From assembly GCA_046346665.1 (NCBI GenBank), contig JAXMHQ010000018.1:41706-105705 (forward strand): 64,000 nt of DNA. Direction: 5' to 3'. This document shows positions 25,391 to 32,716 of this stretch, piece by piece. Below the pieces are notes generated by a model that saw only the letters and a list, made by a program, of their open reading frames with translations, searched no databases and had not been told where the DNA came from. The position numbers and the translations under genes were made by a program. The stretch is from JAXMHQ01 sp046346665. GTDB lineage: Bacteria > Verrucomicrobiota > Verrucomicrobiia > Limisphaerales > JAXMHQ01. Every line of letters starts with the position of its first letter. The first letter of the stretch is position 1.

Positions 25391-26287
25391 TCAGCCGAGG
25401 ATGGTGACGAGGATGCCGGCGAGGATGCCGAGTGCGGCGAGGAGTTTGCGGGGGTTGTTGATTTCGCCGAAGAGGAGGATGCCGCCGGCGAAGGAGACGA
25501 GGGCGCTGCCGCGGCGGAGGCTGATGACGACGGAAACGAGGGCGGCGGGATTGCGGAGGGCGCCGAAGTAAACGTAATCGGCGCCAAGCAGGGCGAAGGC
25601 GATGAAAGGGATGCTCCAGCGCCAGTGAAATTCGTTCCGGGTCCACCAGCGTTGTTTCCATCCGACGACGATGGGGGTGAACAGGAGCCAGAGGTAGATG
25701 AAGAACCAGGCCTGGACGGTGGGGACGCGGAATCCGGCGGTGCCGAACAGGTATTTGTCGTAGACGGCGGAGATGGAGTTGAGCAGCGTGCCGACGATGA
25801 GAAATCCGACCCATTTATCGCGGTGAAAGTGGACACCTTCCTGCCGGCCGGCGAGGGAGAGTCCGAAGAACGACAGCAGGGTGACGAGGATGCCGGCGGT
25901 TTCGGTCAAGTTGGGGCGTTCCCCGAGAAAGACGAGTGCGCCGGCCCAGGTCCAGAGCGGTGCGGTGGAGCGGATGGGGGCGGAGAAAGAGAGTGGCAGA
26001 TGTTTGATGCCGAAGTAGGTGGTGATCCAGGCGGCGCAGACGATGGCGGATTTGAGGAGGATTTGGGCGTGTTGCAGGGGCGACAGGGAATCGGTGGTGA
26101 GCGCGGGCGGGAGCAGCGCAGGCTGGGCGGCGTGGAGGGCCATGAGGGCCAGCCAGACAAGCGCGCCGCAACCGGTGCTGAAGAACAGGACCGGGACGAT
26201 GGCGTTTTTCTCGACGGCGTGCTTGGAGAACAGGTCGTAGAACCCGATCAACAGGGCCGAGAGCAGGCTGGCGGCGATCCAGTTCAT
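25391..26287 (-). CDS. EamA/DMT family transporter
   Basis: 298 residues with about ten hydrophobic segments in two EamA repeats. Repeat 1 includes 'APLWTWAGALVFLGERPN' and repeat 2 'RRGSALVSFAGGILLFGEIN', the duplicated family signature. It is an inner-membrane drug/metabolite-type exporter; substrate unknown. No operon partner is clear; a REPIN separates it from icd. Confidence 0.85.
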   Translation of the reverse strand: MNWIAASLLSALLIGFYDLFSKHAVEKNAIVPVLFFSTGCGALVWLALMALHAAQPALLPPALTTDSLSPLQHAQILLKSAIVCAAWITTYFGIKHLPLSFSAPIRSTAPLWTWAGALVFLGERPNLTETAGILVTLLSFFGLSLAGRQEGVHFHRDKWVGFLIVGTLLNSISAVYDKYLFGTAGFRVPTVQAWFFIYLWLLFTPIVVGWKQRWWTRNEFHWRWSIPFIAFALLGADYVYFGALRNPAALVSVVISLRRGSALVSFAGGILLFGEINNPRKLLAALGILAGILVTILG

Positions 26288-26337
26288 GATACGCCGCGAC
26301 TGCCCGGCCTGTCTGCAAGGAGGAGCCTGTTCATCAA

Positions 26338-26414
26338 GTAGCAGCCGACGTGAGGAGGCTCCGACAGAAATTTACCTTCCAAAGATGTTTGAGCCTCCTT
26401 ACGTCGGCTGCTAC
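26338..26414 (+). repeat. REPIN: two inverted GTAG-type REP sequences
   Basis: Left copy (26338-26361) starts GTAGCAGCCGACGTGAGG; right copy (26391-26414) is its inverted counterpart ending CGTCGGCTGCTAC. Each has 5' GTAG on its own strand, the arrangement of REPINs mobilised by RAYT (TnpA-REP) transposases. A solitary copy is at 13027-13050. It lies between the EamA gene and icd. Confidence 0.85.
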
Positions 26415-27736
26415 GGGAAGGCTCTACATGTGAGCGATGATATTGTCCCCGAACTCGCTGCACTTGATTTCGGTGCGCCTTCCTTGAGGCGGGCGAAATC
26501 GTAGGTGACGCGTTTGCTGCCGATGGCGCCATTGAGGCCCTTGACGATGAGATCGGCGGCCTCGGTCCAGCCCAGGTAGCGGAACATCATTTCGCCGCTC
26601 AGGACGACGCTGCCCGGGTTGACGCGGTCCTGGTTGGCGTATTTGGGGGCGGTCCCGTGAGTGGCTTCGAAGATGGCGTGGCCGCTGATGTAATTGATGT
26701 TGCCGCCCGGGGCGATGCCGATTCCGCCGACCTGCGCGGCGAGGGCGTCGCTGAGATAATCGCCGTTCAGGTTCAGCGTGGCGATGACGTCGAAATCCTC
26801 GGGCCGGGTCAGGACCTGTTGCAGGGTGATGTCGGCGATGCTGTCCTTGATGACGATGCCGGCGCCGGGTTTGCCTTCGGGGATTTTGCACCAGGGCCCC
26901 TTGTCGATCTCGACGGCGCCGAAGAATTTCTTGGCAACCTCGTAGCCCCAATCGCGGAAGGCGCCCTCGGTGAACTTCATGATGTTCCCCTTGTGGACCA
27001 GTGTGACGCTCTTGCGCTTGTTTTTGATGGCGTAACTGATGGCGCTGTGAATGAGCCGGACGCTGCCGCTGTAGCTGACGGGCTTGATGCCGATGCCGAC
27101 CTTGACGTCGGTCGGGAAATCCTTGAGTCCGACCGAGGCCCAGAACTCCTCGGTTTTCGGCCGGGTGCCGAAGCGGATTTTGTCGAAGGCCTTGGGAAAT
27201 TCCTTTTGGACGAAGTCGAGGACTTTCTGGGCTTCAGGCGTGCCGGCGGCGTATTCGATTCCGGCGTAAATGTCCTCGGTGTTTTCGCGGAAGATGATCA
27301 TGTCGACCTTCTCCGGGTGTTTCACGGGGGACGGCACGCCGTGGAACCACTGGACGGGGCGGAGGCAGACGTAGAGATCGAGCATCTGTCGGAGGGCGAC
27401 GTTGAGGGAGCGGATGCCGCCGCCGACGGGCGTGGTGAGGGGGCCCTTGATGCCGACGAGGTATTCCTTGAAGGCGTTGACGGTGTCGTCAGGCAGCCAG
27501 TTATTGAATCGCTTGAACGATTCCTCGCCGGCGAAGACTTCGAACCAGGACACCTGGCGTTTGCCGTTGTAGGCTTTTTTGACGGCGGCGTCGAAGACGC
27601 GGACGGAGGCGGCCCAGATATCCGGGCCCGTGCCGTCGCCGCGGATGAAGGGGAGCACCGGGTTGTCGGGGACCTGGAGTTTGCCGTTCTGGATGGAAAT
27701 CTTGCCGCCCGCCGGTGGAGTCACGCTGGTGTACAT
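26411..27736 (-). CDS. icd: NADP-dependent isocitrate dehydrogenase, 3' end frameshifted
   Basis: 441 residues as read. The fold and active-site words 'GGGIRSLNVALRQ', 'FRENTEDIYAGIEY' and 'HGTAPKYANQDRVNPGS' (Lys-Tyr after HGTAP, NADP type) are intact; it makes 2-oxoglutarate in the TCA cycle. After 'ARLKEGA' the frame runs into 'PKSSAASSGT', whereas a shift of one base restores the family ending 'EIKCSEFGDNIIAHM' with a stop at 26424. One base appears deleted near 26482: a real mutation or an assembly error. With it restored the protein is 437 residues. The start at 27736 is chosen because upstream codons read repeat sequence. Confidence 0.9.
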   Translation of the reverse strand: MYTSVTPPAGGKISIQNGKLQVPDNPVLPFIRGDGTGPDIWAASVRVFDAAVKKAYNGKRQVSWFEVFAGEESFKRFNNWLPDDTVNAFKEYLVGIKGPLTTPVGGGIRSLNVALRQMLDLYVCLRPVQWFHGVPSPVKHPEKVDMIIFRENTEDIYAGIEYAAGTPEAQKVLDFVQKEFPKAFDKIRFGTRPKTEEFWASVGLKDFPTDVKVGIGIKPVSYSGSVRLIHSAISYAIKNKRKSVTLVHKGNIMKFTEGAFRDWGYEVAKKFFGAVEIDKGPWCKIPEGKPGAGIVIKDSIADITLQQVLTRPEDFDVIATLNLNGDYLSDALAAQVGGIGIAPGGNINYISGHAIFEATHGTAPKYANQDRVNPGSVVLSGEMMFRYLGWTEAADLIVKGLNGAIGSKRVTYDFARLKEGAPKSSAASSGTISSLTCRAFP

Positions 27737-27793
27737 GTTCAAAATTATCGTCGTACCTGTTGGGTCTGATCGGTGCAAAGGAAAGACCCGATG

Positions 27794-27821
27794 CGCATTG
27801 AAATCAAGCGATTTCAATGCG
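27794..27821 (+). promoter_or_regulatory. Perfect 12-bp inverted repeat upstream of icd
   Basis: CGCATTGAAATC (27794-27805) and GATTTCAATGCG (27810-27821) are separated by AAGC. It lies about 58 bp upstream of the icd start and may be an operator, a 5' hairpin or part of the neighbouring array. Confidence 0.45.
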
Positions 27822-27925
27822 AAGGCAGAAGGCAAAATGCAGAATGCAGAAAACGGAGCCCTCAACCGCACCTTTAATTGGTTGATCCGTTCCGGCATTC
27901 TTCATTCCAACTTCTGCCTTTAATA
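27820..27925 (+). repeat. Fold-back array, unit AATGCAGA
   Basis: The left arm (27820-27853: AAGGCAGAAGGCAAAATGCA...) and right arm (27893-27925: inverted GGCATTCTTCATTCC...TTCTGCCTT) are degenerate complements. The same unit forms the element at 48459-48578. Confidence 0.7.
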
Positions 27926-28035
27926 AAAACGCCTTGCGAACGGGAGCGGGTTGCTCATGATGAATCAGGCTGAGATCGGTTCGGGCTCTGAGCGAGAGGA
28001 TTCAGGAGCCGGACGGGAACAGGCCGAGAAGCGAC

Positions 28036-28941
28036 ATGAAACTGAAATATCTGGTGCTATCGTTTGCCCCGCTTGCGGCGGCTGTCCCGGTGTGCGCGTT
28101 GGGAGCGGCGGCCGAGTCGACCAATTCCCTGCCGGCCGAGGTGAAGCTTGAGAAGGGGAAGGAAGAGAAGAAAACGAAGTGGCCGGAGTGGGACCGGGCG
28201 GCGATCAGCCTTGGGGGGAACGTGGTGGGATTGAACAGTTCGATCGGGTTCGGGGCGCAGGGAGCGCCGAGCGTGTCGATCAGCGCCGAGAGCATTTTGA
28301 ACATGCAGACCAGCCTGTTCGTGATGGCGGGAGGTGCGTATTACCGGTTTGGCGAAACGAAGCGCAACCAGGTCAGCTTTTCCTATTCGGCCTACCATCG
28401 CAGCGGCACCGCCCAGTTGACGGAGGAAATCCAGGTGGGCGACACGGTCCTGGTGCCGGGCACCATTGTGAATTCCGTCTTCAACTTCGATCTCATCCAC
28501 GCCACCTACAGTTACGCGATCGTGCAGGACGAACGCGTGCGGCTGGGGATCGGGGCGGGGCTCTATGTGTCGCCCATCAAGGCGAGCCTGGACTGGTCGA
28601 GCACGTCGGGCGGCGGCGGCGGCGAATCGGAGACCATCACGCTTCCGCTTCCGACGCTCAATGTGGACGCCGAAATCCGCATCACGCCGAGGCTGTCGCT
28701 GGTGGGATCGGTGGACGCGATGTATCTGAAGGTGAATGGATTTTCCGGGAGCCTGTTGAACACCTACATGGGATTGGAATACCGGTTGTGGCGGCATTTC
28801 GGGCTGGGGCTGACCTTCAACGCGCTCAACGTGAACGTGGAGGGCTCGGCGAGCAGCAGCAAATACCCGGGAGCGGATTTTGTGGGATCGATCAATGTGC
28901 AGTACGGCGGGCTGTTCATGTATGGGAAGCTGGCGTTTTAG
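28036..28941 (+). CDS. Hypothetical outer-membrane beta-barrel protein
   Basis: 301 residues. A signal peptide ('YLVLSFAPLAAAVPVCALGA') is followed by a Lys/Glu-rich linker and then alternating hydrophobic/polar strands typical of small barrels ('HATYSYAIVQDERVRLGIGA', 'YGGLFMYGKLAF' with terminal Phe). I recognise no named family. The terminal aromatic residue supports BAM-dependent assembly in the outer membrane. An array of GGTTGAA units follows 11 bp after the stop. Confidence 0.7.
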   Translation: MKLKYLVLSFAPLAAAVPVCALGAAAESTNSLPAEVKLEKGKEEKKTKWPEWDRAAISLGGNVVGLNSSIGFGAQGAPSVSISAESILNMQTSLFVMAGGAYYRFGETKRNQVSFSYSAYHRSGTAQLTEEIQVGDTVLVPGTIVNSVFNFDLIHATYSYAIVQDERVRLGIGAGLYVSPIKASLDWSSTSGGGGGESETITLPLPTLNVDAEIRITPRLSLVGSVDAMYLKVNGFSGSLLNTYMGLEYRLWRHFGLGLTFNALNVNVEGSASSSKYPGADFVGSINVQYGGLFMYGKLAF

Positions 28942-28952
28942 AAATGCGCTTG

Positions 28953-28981
28953 CGGGTTGAAGGTTGAAGGTTGAAGGTTGT
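28953..28981 (+). repeat. Single-arm array, unit GGTTGAA
   Basis: Four GGTTGAA units follow the barrel protein gene; no inverted partner is seen nearby. Confidence 0.65.
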
Positions 28982-29060
28982 TACAGTTCCGCGGCCCTCC
29001 GGTCCACATGAAAAGTGGCGGGCCTTCGCGAACGGCTTTCAAGTTCTGAATTCTTTTTTT

Positions 29061-29408
29061 ATGAGCACCGAACCCGCCGAACCTGTTGCATCCGGGCGGC
29101 CGTGGTTGCGGCGGGTGGGGCAAGTGATCCTGGTGGCGGGGTTGGTTGCGGCGGGGTTGATTTATTGGAGGGGCAAGCGCGCGGAAGCGACCCCGGAAGA
29201 TCCGACCCTGGCGAATTATTCGCGCTCGAGCAATCAGCAGATGGGGGTGTTGTATGGCAAATCGGGTTTGATGATGGACGATTTGCTGGAGGATTTGCGG
29301 AGGCCGGGGGTGCAGGCGGTGCTGGTGGCGGGGAGCGCGGCGTTGGCGGCGTGGGTGTGTTTTGTGTTTTCGCGGGAGGCGGAGAAGGAAGGGACGAAAG
29401 GGACTTAA
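29061..29408 (+). CDS. Small hypothetical protein with two membrane helices
   Basis: 115 residues from ATG 29061. Hydrophobic segments lie at about 21-38 ('VGQVILVAGLVAAGLIYW') and 90-108 ('AVLVAGSAALAAWVCFVF'), joined by a polar loop, giving an N-in hairpin topology. I recognise no family. The gene stands between the barrel protein and convergent uvrA. Confidence 0.55.
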   Translation: MSTEPAEPVASGRPWLRRVGQVILVAGLVAAGLIYWRGKRAEATPEDPTLANYSRSSNQQMGVLYGKSGLMMDDLLEDLRRPGVQAVLVAGSAALAAWVCFVFSREAEKEGTKGT

Positions 29409-29434
29409 GGGACGAAAGGGAACTCAGGACTCCG

Positions 29435-32400
29435 TCAGAGCAATTTGGCCAGGTATTGGCCGGTGTAGCTTTCGGGGCAGGCGGCGACGGTTTCGGGCGT
29501 GCCGTGGGCGATGATGCGGCCCCCGCCCTCCCCGCCTTCGGGGCCGAGGTCGATGACCCAGTCGGCGGTTTTGATGACGTCGAGGTTGTGTTCGATGACG
29601 AGGAGCGTGTTGCCGGAGGCCTTCAATTTGAACAACACTTCCAGGAGTTTGGCGACGTCGTGGAAATGCAGGCCGGTGGTGGGTTCGTCGAGGATGTAGA
29701 GGGTGCGGCCGGTGGATTTGCGGCTGAGTTCGGACGCGAGTTTGATGCGCTGGGCTTCGCCGCCGCTGAGGGTGGTGCCGGACTGGCCGAGGCGGATGTA
29801 GCCGAGGCCGACTTCGGCGAGGGTGAGCAGCGGGTCGCAGACCTGGGGGACGGCGCGGAAGAAGGTGGCGGCTTCGTCGACCGTCATGTTCAGCACGTCG
29901 GCGATGTTGAGTCCTTTGTAGGCGATCTCGAGGGTTTCGCGATTGTAACGTTTCCCGCCGCAGGCTTCGCAGGTGACGTAGACCGGCGGGAGGAAGTGCA
30001 TTTCAATTTTAATGAGGCCGTCGCCCTCGCATTTTTCGCAACGGCCGCCTTTGACATTGAAACTGAACCGGCCGGCGTCGTAGCCGCGGATGCGGGCGGC
30101 GGGCAGGCGGGAGAACAGGTCCCGGATGGCGTTGAACATGCCGGTGTAGGTGGCGGGATTGCTGCGCGGCGTGCGGCCGATCGGGGTTTGATCGATGACA
30201 ATGACTTTGTCGAGGCTTTCGAAACCCTTGAGCTGGCGGTGGGCGCCGGGGCGTTCCTTGGATCCGAAGAATTTCCGGAACAGGGCGCGGCGGAGGATGT
30301 CGTCGACGAGGGTGCTTTTGCCGGAGCCGCTCATGCCGGTGACGCAGGTAAGCGTGCCGAGGGGGATGCGGACGTCGATGTTCTTGAGATTATTTTCGCG
30401 GGCGCCGAGCACCTCGAGCCAGCCGCGATCGGGGGATGGTCGGGTGCGTTGTTTGGGGACTGGGATGGTGAGTTCGCCGGACAGGTAGCGGCCGGTGAGG
30501 GAGCGCTGGTTGGCGAGAATCTCGTTGAAAGTGCCGTGGGCGACCAGTTCACCGCCGCGGACGCCGGCGCCGGGGCCGAGGTCGAGAATGTAATCCGCGT
30601 GGCGGATCGTGTCGGCGTCGTGCTCGACGACGAGGACGGAATTGCCGAGGTTGCGGAGTCCCTGGAGGGTGTGGAGCAGGCGGTCGTTGTCGCGCTGGTG
30701 GAGGCCGATGCTGGGTTCGTCGAGGATGTAGAGCACGCCCACGAGGCCGGCGCCGATCTGGGTGGCGAGGCGGATCCGCTGGGCTTCGCCGCCGCTGAGC
30801 GTCCCGCTTTCGCGGTCGAGGGTCAGGTAACCGAGCCCCACGTTTTTGAGGAAGCCCAGGCGGGCGCGAATTTCCTTGATCAGATCGTGCGCGATTTTCT
30901 CCTCGAACTCGGTGAGTTTCAGCCCGGCGAAGAATTCATCCGCCCGGTCGACCGGCAGGGCGCAGACGTCCATGATGGACAAGCCATCGAAGTGCGGAAT
31001 GCTGAGTGCGGAATGCTGAGTGGGATCGGATTTGAGATTTGAAATTTGAGATTTGAGATTCTCGGGGCCGGCGCAGGCGCCGAGGCGGACGGCGAGGATT
31101 TCGGGTTTGAGCCGTTTCCCGCCGCAGGCGTCGCAGAACTCGGGGCTCATGAAGGCCTTGAGGCGGTTGCGGGTGAACTCGCTTTCGCTTTCGTGGTAGA
31201 GGCGTTCGAGGTTCGGGATGACACCTTCGAACGGGCGTTTGATGGTGCTCATTTTGCCGGCGCGCCAGAAGTGGAATTCCAGTTCCGTGTCGCCCGAGCC
31301 GCGCAGGAGCAGTTGTTTGAAGGTGTCGGGGAGATCCTTGTAAGGCGTTTCAAGGCTGACGCCGGCGTGGGCGGCGACGGCGCGGAGCATGCTTTTGTAA
31401 TAAACGACCATTCGTTTCCCGCCGCGGCGCCAGGGCGCGACGGCCCCCTGCTCCAGCGACTTCTCGGGATCGGAAACAACGAGGTGTTCGTCGAAGACCA
31501 TTTTCTGTCCGAGCCCGTGGCAGACCGGGCAGGCGCCGGCGGGTGCATTGAATGAAAAATGTTTCGGGGTGAGCGGCTCGTAGCTCCTGCCGGTGGCGGG
31601 GCTGTAGTTGCGGTTGGAATGGAGCGTCTCGATCCATTCGGCTGAGTCGACCGTCGAGGGTCGAGGGTCGGGGGCCGCGGGGCTGGGGTCGAGGGTCGAG
31701 GGTCGAGGGTCGAGAGCGGGAACGGTGCGGTTCTTCTCGACCTTCGACGCTCGACTCTCGACGGGCGGTTGATGCAGGGTCAACAGCACGCCCTCGCCCC
31801 ATTTGAGTGCTGTTTCCACCGAGTCGCCCAGCCGGACGCGGATTTTTTCGTCGATGACGAGGCGGTCGACGACGGCGTCGATGGTGTGTTTCTGTTTGGG
31901 ATCGAGTTTGACCCGGGTATTGCCGGCGAGTTCGATCAACTGGCCGTCGACCCGGACGCGGACGAATCCTTCGCGGGCGAGCCGTTCCAGGACGTCGCGG
32001 AACTCGCCTTTCTGGTCACGGACGACAGGGGCGAGGATCATGACGCGGGAGCGGGGCGGCAGGGAGAGGATGCGGTCGATGATATCGCTGGTGGTTTGGG
32101 TGACGATGGGAACGCCGGTATCGGGGCAGAACGGGCGTCCGATGTGGGCGTAGAGGAGCCGGAGGTAATCGTAGATTTCGGTGGTGGTGGCGATGATGGA
32201 CCGGGGACCGGAGCCGGAGCTGCGTTGTTCGATGGCGATGGCGGGGGAAAGGCCCTCGATGAAATCGACGTCGGGCTTCTGCATCTGGTCGAGGAACTGC
32301 CGGGCGTAGGCGGAGAGGGATTCGACGTATTTGCGCTGTCCCTCGGCGTAGATGGTATCGAAGGCGAGGGACGATTTGCCGGAGCCGCTCAAGCCGGTGA

Positions 32401-32491
32401 TGACGACGAGTTTGTCGCGCGGGATGTCGAGCGTGAGGTTCTTGAGGTTATGCTCGCGCGCCCCGCCGATGCGTATGAATTCTTTGCTCAC
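29435..32491 (-). CDS. uvrA: Excinuclease ABC subunit A with two repeat-encoded insertions
   Basis: 1018 residues. Two ABC ATPase modules: Walker A 'GLSGSGKSSLAF' and 'GMSGSGKSTLVDD', signatures 'TLSGGEAQRIRLA' and 'TLSGGEAQRIKLA'. Zinc sites 'CPVCHGLG', 'CDACGGKRL', 'CEKCEGDG' and 'CEACGGKRY' are present. It recognises DNA damage with UvrB. Residues about 243-282 ('ALDPRPSTLDPSP' and 'DPRPSTVD') and 476-501 ('NLKSQISNLK', 'HSALSIPHFDG') are translated from fold-back arrays and interrupt conserved blocks without breaking the frame. Confidence 0.95.
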   Translation of the reverse strand: MSKEFIRIGGAREHNLKNLTLDIPRDKLVVITGLSGSGKSSLAFDTIYAEGQRKYVESLSAYARQFLDQMQKPDVDFIEGLSPAIAIEQRSSGSGPRSIIATTTEIYDYLRLLYAHIGRPFCPDTGVPIVTQTTSDIIDRILSLPPRSRVMILAPVVRDQKGEFRDVLERLAREGFVRVRVDGQLIELAGNTRVKLDPKQKHTIDAVVDRLVIDEKIRVRLGDSVETALKWGEGVLLTLHQPPVESRASKVEKNRTVPALDPRPSTLDPSPAAPDPRPSTVDSAEWIETLHSNRNYSPATGRSYEPLTPKHFSFNAPAGACPVCHGLGQKMVFDEHLVVSDPEKSLEQGAVAPWRRGGKRMVVYYKSMLRAVAAHAGVSLETPYKDLPDTFKQLLLRGSGDTELEFHFWRAGKMSTIKRPFEGVIPNLERLYHESESEFTRNRLKAFMSPEFCDACGGKRLKPEILAVRLGACAGPENLKSQISNLKSDPTQHSALSIPHFDGLSIMDVCALPVDRADEFFAGLKLTEFEEKIAHDLIKEIRARLGFLKNVGLGYLTLDRESGTLSGGEAQRIRLATQIGAGLVGVLYILDEPSIGLHQRDNDRLLHTLQGLRNLGNSVLVVEHDADTIRHADYILDLGPGAGVRGGELVAHGTFNEILANQRSLTGRYLSGELTIPVPKQRTRPSPDRGWLEVLGARENNLKNIDVRIPLGTLTCVTGMSGSGKSTLVDDILRRALFRKFFGSKERPGAHRQLKGFESLDKVIVIDQTPIGRTPRSNPATYTGMFNAIRDLFSRLPAARIRGYDAGRFSFNVKGGRCEKCEGDGLIKIEMHFLPPVYVTCEACGGKRYNRETLEIAYKGLNIADVLNMTVDEAATFFRAVPQVCDPLLTLAEVGLGYIRLGQSGTTLSGGEAQRIKLASELSRKSTGRTLYILDEPTTGLHFHDVAKLLEVLFKLKASGNTLLVIEHNLDVIKTADWVIDLGPEGGEGGGRIIAHGTPETVAACPESYTGQYLAKLL
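30991..31066 (+). repeat. Array elements inside uvrA, units TGCGGAATGC and GATTTGAGATTT
   Basis: 30991-31020 holds GTGCGGAATGCTGA twice; 31029-31062 holds ATTTGAGATTTGAAATTTGA. On the coding strand the stretch is open and encodes residues about 476-501 of UvrA. Confidence 0.85.
31647..31764 (+). repeat. Fold-back array inside uvrA, unit GTCGAGG
   Basis: The left part (31647-31720) repeats GGTCGAG about seven times; the right part (31736-31762) is inverted (CTCGACCTTCGACGCTCGAC). Coding-strand translation is open (residues about 243-282). Confidence 0.88.
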
Positions 32492-32568
32492 AACCTGCGA
32501 TTGCCTGGATTAAACAATCGAAAAACTTAGCAGGTTTTTTTAGGAAATGAAAGGGGGAAGAAAGGGGT

Positions 32569-32693
32569 TGGGTTGGTGGATTATTGGATGAATGGATTGC
32601 TGGGGGGACTCCGCGCGGAGCCTTTCCATTTATCCAAAAATCCAGCAATCCACCAATCCGTTCTTCGAGGGCTCGACAGAGTCTCGCCCCACC
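32569..32693 (+). repeat. ATGGATTA fold-back array followed by REP-like copy
   Basis: Left arm 32573-32605 (GGTGGATTATTGGATGAATG...), right arm 32625-32661 (inverted TTTATCCA/AATCC units), then the GGGCTCG...TCGCCCCACC unit at 32669-32693. It fills the gap between uvrA and the protease gene. Confidence 0.8.
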
Positions 32694-32716
32694 AACTCTC
32701 GGCCCGTCGATCCGGT

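Noticed and set aside
27737..27898. N-terminal extension of icd ('FCILPSAFALK...')
   Set aside because: It comes from the AATGCAGA array; the family start fits ATG at 27736.
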